Source: Paludibacteraceae bacterium (GTDB lineage: Bacteria; Bacteroidota; Bacteroidia; Bacteroidales; Paludibacteraceae). Taken from it: a stretch of DNA of 34,647 bases. The position numbers and the translations under genes are program-made. The DNA lies in contig JALNVE010000004.1 in NCBI GenBank assembly GCA_023227695.1, positions 1-34,647 of the forward strand, written 5' to 3'. Under the pieces are notes generated by a model. It searched no databases. It saw nothing but the letters and a program-made list of their open reading frames with translations, and was not told where the DNA came from. How positions within the stretch are numbered: the stretch's first letter is position 1; each line of letters opens with the position of its first letter. Of the stretch, positions 9,881 to 15,626 are shown one piece after another.

Positions 9881-11038
9881 ATGGAATCTGGAGTATTTTT
9901 CGAAGAAGAAACAAGTGGTTTCGGCGCGATTTTTGCCGTTTTTGAAGCGGGAGGTCTTTTTGAAAGGAAAGGCTTACGTGGGATCAGCCACCTTGCGGAA
10001 CACTTGAAATGTAAGAAGGAAAAGGATTTTATGGAAACAATCAACATCTACAACATAGAAACCAACGCTTTTACAGATGATGATTGTGTCTGTTTCTATT
10101 GCCGTAGCGGAGATTTAGAAATCGCCAAATTTGCGAAAAATTATGTTTTAGAATGTCTTTCCTATGTCCCGACAGAAAAAGAATTTGAAGAAGAAAAGTC
10201 TATCATTTTACAAGAGTATGATTCTTACCTCAATGATTATGCTATCCAGATGGCCACAAGTAGAGAAATTTTCAGGTATGACGGACCTATAGGAAGACGT
10301 GAAGATATTGAATCTATTACCTATAAAAAGTTCCAAAAGTTCTACGTGGAACATTTTTCTAAACCGGTATCTGTCATTTTCGCTGGCGGGAAAAACATAA
10401 AAAAGGCATATTCTTCCCTCTGTAAAACAATAGAAACTAGTGTCCCTTGTTCAAAGCGAAAAGCTTTGGAAGCGAGATTCACAAATAAGACAATCGTTTC
10501 AGAAGTGAAAAGGCAGTCTGATTACCAAATTCTAATTTCTGAAATTAAAAGGAAAGACTGCGGTTTTAGTGAACTTAGTTTGAAATTTTTCGTGAATTTG
10601 TTGTCTGATGGGTTCTTTTCTCCTCTTTGGGAAAACATTCGTGAAAAAAAAGGTCTGTGCTATTTCATCGGTTATTCCGTTGACAGCAACAAAGAACTCT
10701 TCGTCTACCTTCATACAGAAACCAAACACTGGGAAGATTTTAAAGAAACCTATTTCGATATTTTACTCCGATTTGAAGAATTTGTCACACCTAAAATTTA
10801 TCAAGACTATTTAATTAAGTTAACGACAAAGCTGCGACACAATAAGATGAGATCTTCATCCTCTGAGTTTATACACAGAAAGTATATCAGTAATCAAAGT
10901 CTAATGCGTTCTTTTGACCCCAAATCTAACGAATACAGTTATGAAACGATGAAGAAGGTATCAAAATACCTTCTTAAAAAAGCAAGATTTCAAGAAATTG
11001 TGCATCACGGGAAAGAAATAACTTTTTCCACAAACTAA
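9881..11038 (+). CDS. M16 (insulinase/pitrilysin-like) zinc peptidase
   Basis: This 385-residue protein carries the inverted zinc motif HxxEH as HLAEH (His37, Glu40, His41), and a downstream Glu-rich stretch (EFEEEKSIILQEYDSY, about 101-116) where M16 enzymes supply the third zinc ligand. The length fits a single M16 half (one N-domain plus one C-domain; mitochondrial processing peptidase and pitrilysin-family halves are about 400-450). There is no signal peptide, so it probably acts in the cytoplasm. AAGGAA lies 7 bp before the ATG. The gene is transcribed divergently from the fibre gene, with only 50 bp between the starts. Its substrate is unknown; head maturation or destruction of a host protein are both guesses. 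Confidence 0.8.
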   Translation: MESGVFFEEETSGFGAIFAVFEAGGLFERKGLRGISHLAEHLKCKKEKDFMETINIYNIETNAFTDDDCVCFYCRSGDLEIAKFAKNYVLECLSYVPTEKEFEEEKSIILQEYDSYLNDYAIQMATSREIFRYDGPIGRREDIESITYKKFQKFYVEHFSKPVSVIFAGGKNIKKAYSSLCKTIETSVPCSKRKALEARFTNKTIVSEVKRQSDYQILISEIKRKDCGFSELSLKFFVNLLSDGFFSPLWENIREKKGLCYFIGYSVDSNKELFVYLHTETKHWEDFKETYFDILLRFEEFVTPKIYQDYLIKLTTKLRHNKMRSSSSEFIHRKYISNQSLMRSFDPKSNEYSYETMKKVSKYLLKKARFQEIVHHGKEITFSTN

Positions 11039-11039
11039 A

Positions 11040-11076
11040 AAAGATATCTCTTGAATCTATTTTAAGATATGTCTTT
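11040..11076 (+). terminator. Imperfect hairpin after the peptidase gene
   Basis: AAAGA-TATCT pairs with AGATA-(tg)-TCTTT across a 15-nt loop, starting 2 nt after the peptidase stop. No clean U-tract follows (CCTAAAAAG), so it is at best a weak terminator or mRNA-end structure. Confidence 0.3.
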
Positions 11077-11125
11077 CCTAAAAAGCGGAAAGAAATAAGG
11101 AAATGAAGGGAATAACCAGAAAGTA

Positions 11126-11623
11126 ATGAGACTCAATATGCAAATCCGTATGCCTCAAGTCCGTCTTATCGGGGAAAACGGAGAAATGATCGGTATTGTA
11201 GATAATAAGGTGGCACAGGAAATGGCCATAAACGCCGGTAAAGATTTGGTTGAAATAAACGAAGACCAAAGACCTCCTGTTTGTAGGATTATCGATTACG
11301 GAAAATTCTGTTATGAACAGCAAAAACGGGAAAAGGAACAAAAGAAACTGAGCAAGCAGGCGACTATCAAGGAAGTGCAGTTCAGCCCAAATGTAGAAAG
11401 CAATGATATCAAGACCAAAACCCGTCAAATCAAGGAATTTCTAAGAGACGGGCATAAGGTAAGAATAACGATGCGTTTCAAGGGAAGGGATCTTCAGCAT
11501 ACTGATTTAGGAAAAAACGTATTTGATACCATTGTCGCAAGCCTACTAGATGTAGCCAAAGCAGAACAGCGTACGGAATTTGACGGCAAAAACATGGCAG
11601 TAACAATTGCAGGATTGAAATGA
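11126..11623 (+). CDS. infC: Translation initiation factor IF-3 homologue
   Basis: The 165 residues match both IF-3 domains. The N-domain shows VRLIGENGEMIGIV, an AGKDLVEIN segment and PPVCRIIDYGKFCYE, followed by a Lys/Glu-rich linker. The C-domain shows KEVQFSPNVESNDIKTK and HKVRITMRFKGRD. Length is near that of bacterial IF-3 (about 170-180). IF-3 binds the 30S subunit, blocks 50S joining and checks the start codon. A phage copy could bias host ribosomes towards phage mRNAs (inference). The ATG at 11126 is used rather than the AUU typical of bacterial infC; a second in-frame ATG lies four codons on. The stop overlaps the next gene by 4 bp (ATGA), so the two are translationally coupled. Confidence 0.9.
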   Translation: MRLNMQIRMPQVRLIGENGEMIGIVDNKVAQEMAINAGKDLVEINEDQRPPVCRIIDYGKFCYEQQKREKEQKKLSKQATIKEVQFSPNVESNDIKTKTRQIKEFLRDGHKVRITMRFKGRDLQHTDLGKNVFDTIVASLLDVAKAEQRTEFDGKNMAVTIAGLK

Positions 11624-12120
11624 CAGAAATATTATCTAAATCGATTGAAAGATTGTTTAAAGCAAAAACCGCCGAAGAATATTCTGGAATACTTACCAAT
11701 TATGCAATTGGAGTCTGCATGGATTCAGATATTCGTAATGAATGTTTCGCCGTAAACAGAAAAAAAGAGATATCTAAGAACAAAATCATCAAGATTTTAG
11801 AATGGGTTTCTTGCGGGAAGACAGGGAGTTCTTCTCTCTTCATGGCGGCTGTCGGTGGAGGGCATTCTCCTAGAGAGTGTTGTTGTGTCGGTGACATCTA
11901 TGATTTTAACCGCTGTTTAAATCTTGTCCATATGGTTCCAGAATTGAAGGAAGATTTTGAAATCATCCGTGGTTTTTCTGTTTCATGGGATAGGGTTATT
12001 TCAAATTGGGAGAAGATTGAAGAGATTTTCCTTGACGAATGCGGCTTGAATTTTTCAAAAGGCAGAAGTACTGTAAAATCATCCAAGTTTTTATCAGAGG
12101 TCCTAAATGGAAAAGTGTAA
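11620..12120 (+). CDS. Conserved phage protein of unknown function
   Basis: 166 residues, not recognised as a characterised family. The central part (KTGSSSLFMAAVGGG...DIYDFNRCLNLVHMVPELKED, about 65-110) reminds me of a widespread phage hypothetical in which a helix 'D-x-x-D-F-x-R-C-x-x-L-L' follows an S/T-rich turn. The end, about 118-140, has a Trp-containing helix (SWDRVISNWEKIEEIF). No signal peptide or membrane segment is seen. It starts within the infC stop (ATGA) and overlaps the deaminase by 14 bp, so it belongs to the same operon. Confidence 0.75.
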   Translation: MTEILSKSIERLFKAKTAEEYSGILTNYAIGVCMDSDIRNECFAVNRKKEISKNKIIKILEWVSCGKTGSSSLFMAAVGGGHSPRECCCVGDIYDFNRCLNLVHMVPELKEDFEIIRGFSVSWDRVISNWEKIEEIFLDECGLNFSKGRSTVKSSKFLSEVLNGKV

Positions 12121-12586
12121 ATGGAATGAATATTTTATGGGGATGGCCGAATTGACGGCAAAGAAATCGAAAGATAGGTCTACTAAAGTCGGCTGTGTGA
12201 TTGTGAATATCTTCAATTCTGTTATCTCTGCGGGTTACAACGGCTTCCCTAGAGGTGTAGATGACGACTTAGAATATCGACACCAAAGACCTTTCAAGCT
12301 TTATTGGACGGAACATGCGGAACGCAATGCTATTTATAATGCCGCCCGATATGGAATTCCTACCGACAATTGTTCAATGTATATTTCGGGACACGGGTGG
12401 CCGTGTAGTGACTGTGCAAGAGCGATTGCCCAGTCTGGCATTTCCAAGGTCGTGACGATGGAAGGAAAATTTGAAGGGGAAGGCGATTGGGCTGAAAATT
12501 GCCGTATCGGTTCGGAAATATTAATCGAAGCTGGAGTAGCACTTATTGGTTTGACTCCTGACTTTCAGGAGATTATACATGTCTAG
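12107..12586 (+). CDS. dCMP deaminase family zinc enzyme
   Basis: The 159-residue protein has the cytidine/deoxycytidylate deaminase signature. HAERNAI (His70, Glu72) supplies one zinc ligand and the proton shuttle, and PCSDCARAI (Cys100, Cys103) supplies the other two. The N-terminal STKVGCVIV and GYNGFPRGV segments are typical of dCMP deaminases (T4 Cd/ComEB group), which convert dCMP to dUMP to feed dTTP synthesis. AGAGG precedes the ATG inside the previous gene, which it overlaps by 14 bp; the next gene overlaps its end by 8 bp. A role in phage nucleotide supply is the natural reading; specificity for dCMP over other nucleotides is inferred. Confidence 0.88.
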   Translation: MEKCKWNEYFMGMAELTAKKSKDRSTKVGCVIVNIFNSVISAGYNGFPRGVDDDLEYRHQRPFKLYWTEHAERNAIYNAARYGIPTDNCSMYISGHGWPCSDCARAIAQSGISKVVTMEGKFEGEGDWAENCRIGSEILIEAGVALIGLTPDFQEIIHV

Positions 12587-12884
12587 CGGATATAGTCCAT
12601 TATGGAAACGGACTTTGATAAAAACCTTGCCATTCCTGTTTAAAAAATGTAGGGCAGGCAACTATCATTGGTTTTGGGATCGTCTCTGTTTTTGTGGGAG
12701 ACATGAATGTTGCGGTAGTTGGCACGGTGGCATTTATGACATAAAGACCGGGAAAGAATATCCGCCATGTGAATGTTGTGACCCGTATAATATTCGGACT
12801 CAATACATTAACAGATTGGAACAAAATAGTGAATTTCTTCGAGAAGAAACTGGACGAAATTGTTCTTATTTTGGACGTATTTGA
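12579..12884 (+). CDS. Cysteine- and aromatic-rich hypothetical protein
   Basis: 101 residues, unrecognised. It contains several Cys-rich patches (CRAGNYHWFWDRLCFCGRH, HECCGSWHGG, PPCECCDP) that could bind zinc. AGGAG lies just before the ATG, and the start overlaps the deaminase stop by 8 bp. The strong ribosome site and operon position support it as a real gene. Confidence 0.7.
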   Translation: MSSGYSPLWKRTLIKTLPFLFKKCRAGNYHWFWDRLCFCGRHECCGSWHGGIYDIKTGKEYPPCECCDPYNIRTQYINRLEQNSEFLREETGRNCSYFGRI

Positions 12885-12912
12885 AAACTTATAGGAAAGA
12901 AAGGGAAAACAA

Positions 12913-13119
12913 ATGGTTGAAAATATTGTTAGAATAACATGTGAAAATTGCGGAAAGGTAATTGAAGTAAAGGGAGTTATCGGAGACCCTTCATATTTCT
13001 ATCTGAGCAACTGTCAGGACATTGAAAATCAAGATTTTCAATTTTGTTCATTAAACTGTGTCAGAGATTGGGTAGAAAAGGAAATTCAAAATACGAATAA
13101 AAAACAAGAACCTTTTTAA
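12913..13119 (+). CDS. Small zinc-ribbon-like protein
   Basis: 68 residues with two paired-cysteine motifs, CENCGK near the N-terminus and FCSLNC near residue 48, the spacing expected of a small zinc ribbon. The sequence is followed by a charged C-terminal tail. AAAGGGAAAAC precedes the ATG. Function unknown; nucleic-acid or protein binding is possible. It lies directly upstream of the first CRISPR-like repeat, 20 bp away. Confidence 0.7.
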   Translation: MVENIVRITCENCGKVIEVKGVIGDPSYFYLSNCQDIENQDFQFCSLNCVRDWVEKEIQNTNKKQEPF

Positions 13120-13139
13120 AAAACAACGCTTATCTATGT

Positions 13140-13172
13140 GTCGCGCCCACGCGTGGGCGCATGAATTGAAAC
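13140..13172 (+). repeat. Solitary CRISPR-like repeat 1 (type I-C-like), candidate RNA anti-CRISPR
   Basis: A 33-nt unit made of GTC, then the perfect 18-nt palindrome GCGCCCACGCGTGGGCGC region, then the 11-nt tail ATGAATTGAAAC-type handle. Transcribed, it folds to a 7-bp stem (GCGCCCA/TGGGCGC) with a CGCG tetraloop. Size, GC stem and the ATTGAAAC end match type I-C CRISPR repeats (known family features). There is one unit only, no spacer array and no cas genes. It sits in a plus-strand operon and would be transcribed in the crRNA sense. Its 3' edge abuts a gene missing its start. Confidence 0.8.
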
Positions 13173-13340
13173 CTAAAAGGGAAACACCGCGAACACTGTC
13201 TATGTTTCAGGTGTGGAAAATTTAGCCTAGGGACAAAAGAAAATTGTAAGAAAGCCAAGGAACTTTATGAGTTGTGCGTCAAGAATAATATGACGACTCC
13301 TGTTTTTGAATGTCCTGATTTTAAGGATGAAAATGACTGA
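13170..13340 (+). pseudogene. 5'-truncated small Cys-motif phage protein, cut at the CRISPR-like repeat
   Basis: An open frame of 56 codons reads NLKGKHREHCLCFRCGKF..., then ENCKKAKELYELCVKNNM and TPVFECPDF to a TGA at 13338. The HC-x-C...C motif and the ELYELCV...TPVWECPxF pattern belong to a small conserved phage family that I recognise from composition. Upstream in frame there is a stop (TGA at 13167) inside the repeat, and no ATG, GTG or TTG precedes the Cys motif, so no normal start exists. The coding sense begins at the first bases after the repeat. I infer that the repeat or an associated deletion removed the start. The stop overlaps the next gene's ATG. Confidence 0.65.
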
Positions 13341-14589
13341 ACAAAATTATATCTGGGACCCGGAACATAAGAAAAATCCAGGAAGCGGCTTCTTCAAGAC
13401 AGATAAGGGCTGGTCTAATAAAAAGACAGCACCCAAATCGGGTATGGATGAAGAAATAAAAAAGGCTTTAAATTCTGATCCTGTGGCTTTCAGAAGGCTT
13501 AATAAAACACACCAGATAGCGTTAATCAGACATCATGACGGAACTATAAAGTCAGCGATTTCTATGCGTGAAAACTTTATAAAGAAATATGGAGTTCACT
13601 GGTTTAAAATAATTTCTCCTATAGAAAAAAACAGATGGGCTGTTTCTAATATGATAATGAACAGTTCTATTGTTTGGGCAAGACGTACTATCGGTGGAGA
13701 TAGATGGTGGAATCTTCCTTGCGTAAGAGAAGAACGAGCGAAGCATCAGAATGAAATTCCAACCAAGTATAAAAACACGGAAGAAAGAAAAGAACTTCAA
13801 AGTCAGATCGCCAAAAAGCTTTATAACAAAGGATCTTCCAAAAAAGAAAGAAAATTATTTATTGTTATGGGGCTTCCAGGTGCAGGTAAAAGCAAGGTGG
13901 TCGTGAATAGGATTATAGAAGAAAGAGGAGCCTTAGCGGTGGATGCTGATATGGCGAAAGAATTTCTTCCTGAATTTAATGGTGGTTCTGGCGCTGGTAT
14001 CGTACATGCGGAAAGTGCTGAAATCGCGGAAAAACGTATTTTACCCATGTGTCGTAGCCAAGGAGACAATATCGTTTTCCCGACAGTCGGTAAAAACCAA
14101 GACAAGCTGAAATTTCTAATCCAAGATTGGAAAAATCACGGATATGAAGTAAATCTGTCTCTCGTGGATATAGATATTGACAGTAGTATAGAACGATCTC
14201 TGACAAGATGGGTACAGACAGGAAGATTTGTTGATCCTGCATATATTACAGAACATGTCGGGGAAAGACCCGTCAATAATTTCCACGCCTTAAAATCATA
14301 TTGTGATAATTTTGAATATTGGAATAATGAAGTTCCCATAGGGGAAAAACCGATTCTTGTTGAAAAAGGTAAAAAAATGGCAAACAATCATTCTTCCTTG
14401 ACAAAGAAAGCCGATAATGCTAAGGTTTTTAATATGAAAGCAGAAAACTGTCCAGTAGAAGAACTAGATGAAACCCAAATTTATAACATCTTTATTTTGA
14501 TTAATAAGGCTGAAAAGATAAAGGGAAGGAATCTAACCTTCCATGAAATAAATGCAATCGCAAACAAAATGCCCGACAATAAAACCTGA
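13333..14589 (+). CDS. P-loop (zeta-toxin-like) kinase with unique N-terminal domain
   Basis: I choose ATG 13333 (AAGGA 5 bp upstream, overlapping the previous stop), giving 418 residues. Residues about 172-360 form a P-loop kinase of the zeta-toxin/polynucleotide-kinase type: LFIVMGLPGAGKS (Walker A, 180-187), then VDADMAKEFLPEF and HAESAEIAEK as in zeta kinases, then a lid-like Arg-rich helix (ERSLTRWVQTGRFVDP). The N-terminal 170 residues begin with a PEHKKNPGSGFFKTDKGWSN region and include a Trp-rich segment (about 90-130) that I do not recognise. The C-terminal 50 residues are a small helical domain. The substrate is unknown. It overlaps the ATP-grasp gene by 38 bp, so the two are likely a functional pair. 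Confidence 0.75.
   Translation: MTEQNYIWDPEHKKNPGSGFFKTDKGWSNKKTAPKSGMDEEIKKALNSDPVAFRRLNKTHQIALIRHHDGTIKSAISMRENFIKKYGVHWFKIISPIEKNRWAVSNMIMNSSIVWARRTIGGDRWWNLPCVREERAKHQNEIPTKYKNTEERKELQSQIAKKLYNKGSSKKERKLFIVMGLPGAGKSKVVVNRIIEERGALAVDADMAKEFLPEFNGGSGAGIVHAESAEIAEKRILPMCRSQGDNIVFPTVGKNQDKLKFLIQDWKNHGYEVNLSLVDIDIDSSIERSLTRWVQTGRFVDPAYITEHVGERPVNNFHALKSYCDNFEYWNNEVPIGEKPILVEKGKKMANNHSSLTKKADNAKVFNMKAENCPVEELDETQIYNIFILINKAEKIKGRNLTFHEINAIANKMPDNKT
14398..14426 (+). promoter_or_regulatory. Possible sigma70-like promoter inside the kinase gene
   Basis: TTGACA, 17 bp, TAAGGT. It has the exact -35 and the spacing of the strong promoters here but a weaker -10, and lies in coding sequence. It could boost the downstream ATP-grasp gene; chance is a fair alternative. 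Confidence 0.35.
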
Positions 14590-15238
14590 AATCGTCATTT
14601 TTGAATCGAATATTAGTGGGAGGGAGTTCCTTGCGATGCACAAATGGTGTGCGATAACAGGTACTCCTTTCCGTCTTTCAAAGGATGGCAGAGGATTTGA
14701 TATCAATAAAAATCTTTTCATCGGAACCACTGATTTCATAGAGTCTGTTTTGGGCCTCCATTTTGAACCAGATTACTATCCTCCTTGGGCATCGGTTCTC
14801 GTTTCAAGAAGAATCAAAAAAACGATTAGAGTTCCCGGAAGAGAGTGTTTCGTCAAACCTGCTGATAAATACAAGACTTTCACTGGGTTCGTAAAAGAAA
14901 AAGGAAAGCTTATAAAAGAATGCCTTGCTGATGAATATTGGATTTCCGATATTGTTTCCTTTCAACAGGAATGGAGATACTACGTTGCGAAAGGGAATAT
15001 CCTTGAAACAGGATGGTATCAAGGAGAAGATGAAGAAGAACCTGCACCTAAACTTGAAATAGATATCCCACAAGACGTGTACGGGGCTCTTGATATCGGA
15101 AGATTATCTAACGGGAATTTAGAACTTGTTGAATTCCATCATCCCTATAGCATTGGATGGTACGGTAGAAATGATAATGCCTATGCGGAATTTCTTATCA
15201 AAGGTTGGGAAAATCTTTTGACGCTCTTGACAGATTAG
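14552..15238 (+). CDS. ATP-grasp domain protein (R2K-like clade)
   Basis: 228 residues. The C-terminal half has the signature of phage ATP-grasp proteins of the R2K/DUF4343 type: a SFQQEWRYYVAKGNILETGW strand region, then PQDVYGALDIGRLSNG and LELVEFHHPYSIGWYG. The Glu/Asp/Asn residues there are the expected Mg-ATP ligands. Conserved Lys is present in REC FVKPADKYKTF. ATP-grasp enzymes form amide or ester bonds through an acyl-phosphate; the R2K clade is known mostly from phages and conflict systems, but its substrate is unsettled. It overlaps the kinase gene by 38 bp. A joint role modifying a peptide or RNA is only inference. Confidence 0.75.
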   Translation: MQSQTKCPTIKPEIVIFESNISGREFLAMHKWCAITGTPFRLSKDGRGFDINKNLFIGTTDFIESVLGLHFEPDYYPPWASVLVSRRIKKTIRVPGRECFVKPADKYKTFTGFVKEKGKLIKECLADEYWISDIVSFQQEWRYYVAKGNILETGWYQGEDEEEPAPKLEIDIPQDVYGALDIGRLSNGNLELVEFHHPYSIGWYGRNDNAYAEFLIKGWENLLTLLTD

Positions 15239-15255
15239 AGGATATGTGTTATTGT
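15227..15255 (+). promoter_or_regulatory. Sigma70-like promoter
   Basis: TTGACA (15227-15232), 17 bp, TATTGT (15250-15255). The predicted start is near 15262, giving a 25-nt leader to the gene at 15287. The -35 lies over the end of the ATP-grasp gene. Confidence 0.65.
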
Positions 15256-15286
15256 ATTGTCATCGAAAGCAAGAAAGGATTTAAGA

Positions 15287-15559
15287 ATGAAAAACATGAC
15301 CGAAGTCGTCGGAATTTCCGTCCCGGAAATCACTGTGTACAAAGACGGTGAAGATATTCTTATTCTTCACAAAAATCAGAATTCCCTTTTGAAGTTCACC
15401 TTGCCAGCCGGTTTCGATCCGTTGATGAGTGAAATCAGTTCAGCCGTAAATCGTGCGGTTAAAGATTTGAATTGGGACAAGGATTTTGATTACGTCTTTA
15501 CACTCCGGGCATATCGTGATGCCGTCATGAATATCCCTTCTTATCTGATTGGAGAATGA
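15287..15559 (+). CDS. Small conserved-looking phage protein
   Basis: ATG at 15287 is preferred: AAAGGA lies 9 bp upstream and the sigma70-like promoter's start site is at about 15262, downstream of the in-frame alternative at 15257. This gives 90 residues, beginning MKNMTEVVGISVPEITVYKD. Two-layer alpha/beta composition; no recognised motif. The end (FDYVFTLRAYRDAVMNIPSY) is helical. The stop lies 1 bp before the second CRISPR-like repeat, so transcription from the promoter at 15227 should run directly through that repeat. Confidence 0.7.
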   Translation: MKNMTEVVGISVPEITVYKDGEDILILHKNQNSLLKFTLPAGFDPLMSEISSAVNRAVKDLNWDKDFDYVFTLRAYRDAVMNIPSYLIGE

Positions 15560-15560
15560 T

Positions 15561-15593
15561 GGCGCGCCCACGCGTGGGCGCGCGAATTGAAAC
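15561..15593 (+). repeat. Solitary CRISPR-like repeat 2 (type I-C-like), candidate RNA anti-CRISPR
   Basis: A 33-nt unit differing from repeat 1 by changes that keep base pairing: T to G near the 5' end and AT to GC at the 3' side lengthen the perfect palindrome from 18 to 22 nt (stem of 9 bp with a CGCG loop). The AATTGAAAC end is retained. It lies 1 bp after one stop and 33 bp before the metallophosphoesterase start, downstream of the promoter at 15227. The compensated changes point to selection on the RNA hairpin. Confidence 0.8.
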
Positions 15594-15611
15594 AATTTAA
15601 ACAATTGAAAC
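15585..15611 (+). repeat. Threefold tandem 9-mer copying the CRISPR-like handle
   Basis: AATTGAAAC (15585-15593, the end of repeat 2) is followed with no gap by AATTTAAAC and AATTGAAAC. The handle of the repeat is therefore present three times in perfect register immediately after the hairpin, ending just before the AAAGGA ribosome site of the next gene. Confidence 0.8.
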
Positions 15612-15626
15612 AAAGGACTAGTAATA

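Noticed and set aside
11078..11428. Minus-strand frame of 116 codons under infC
   Set aside because: Shadow of the well-supported IF-3 gene; no promoter or ribosome site.
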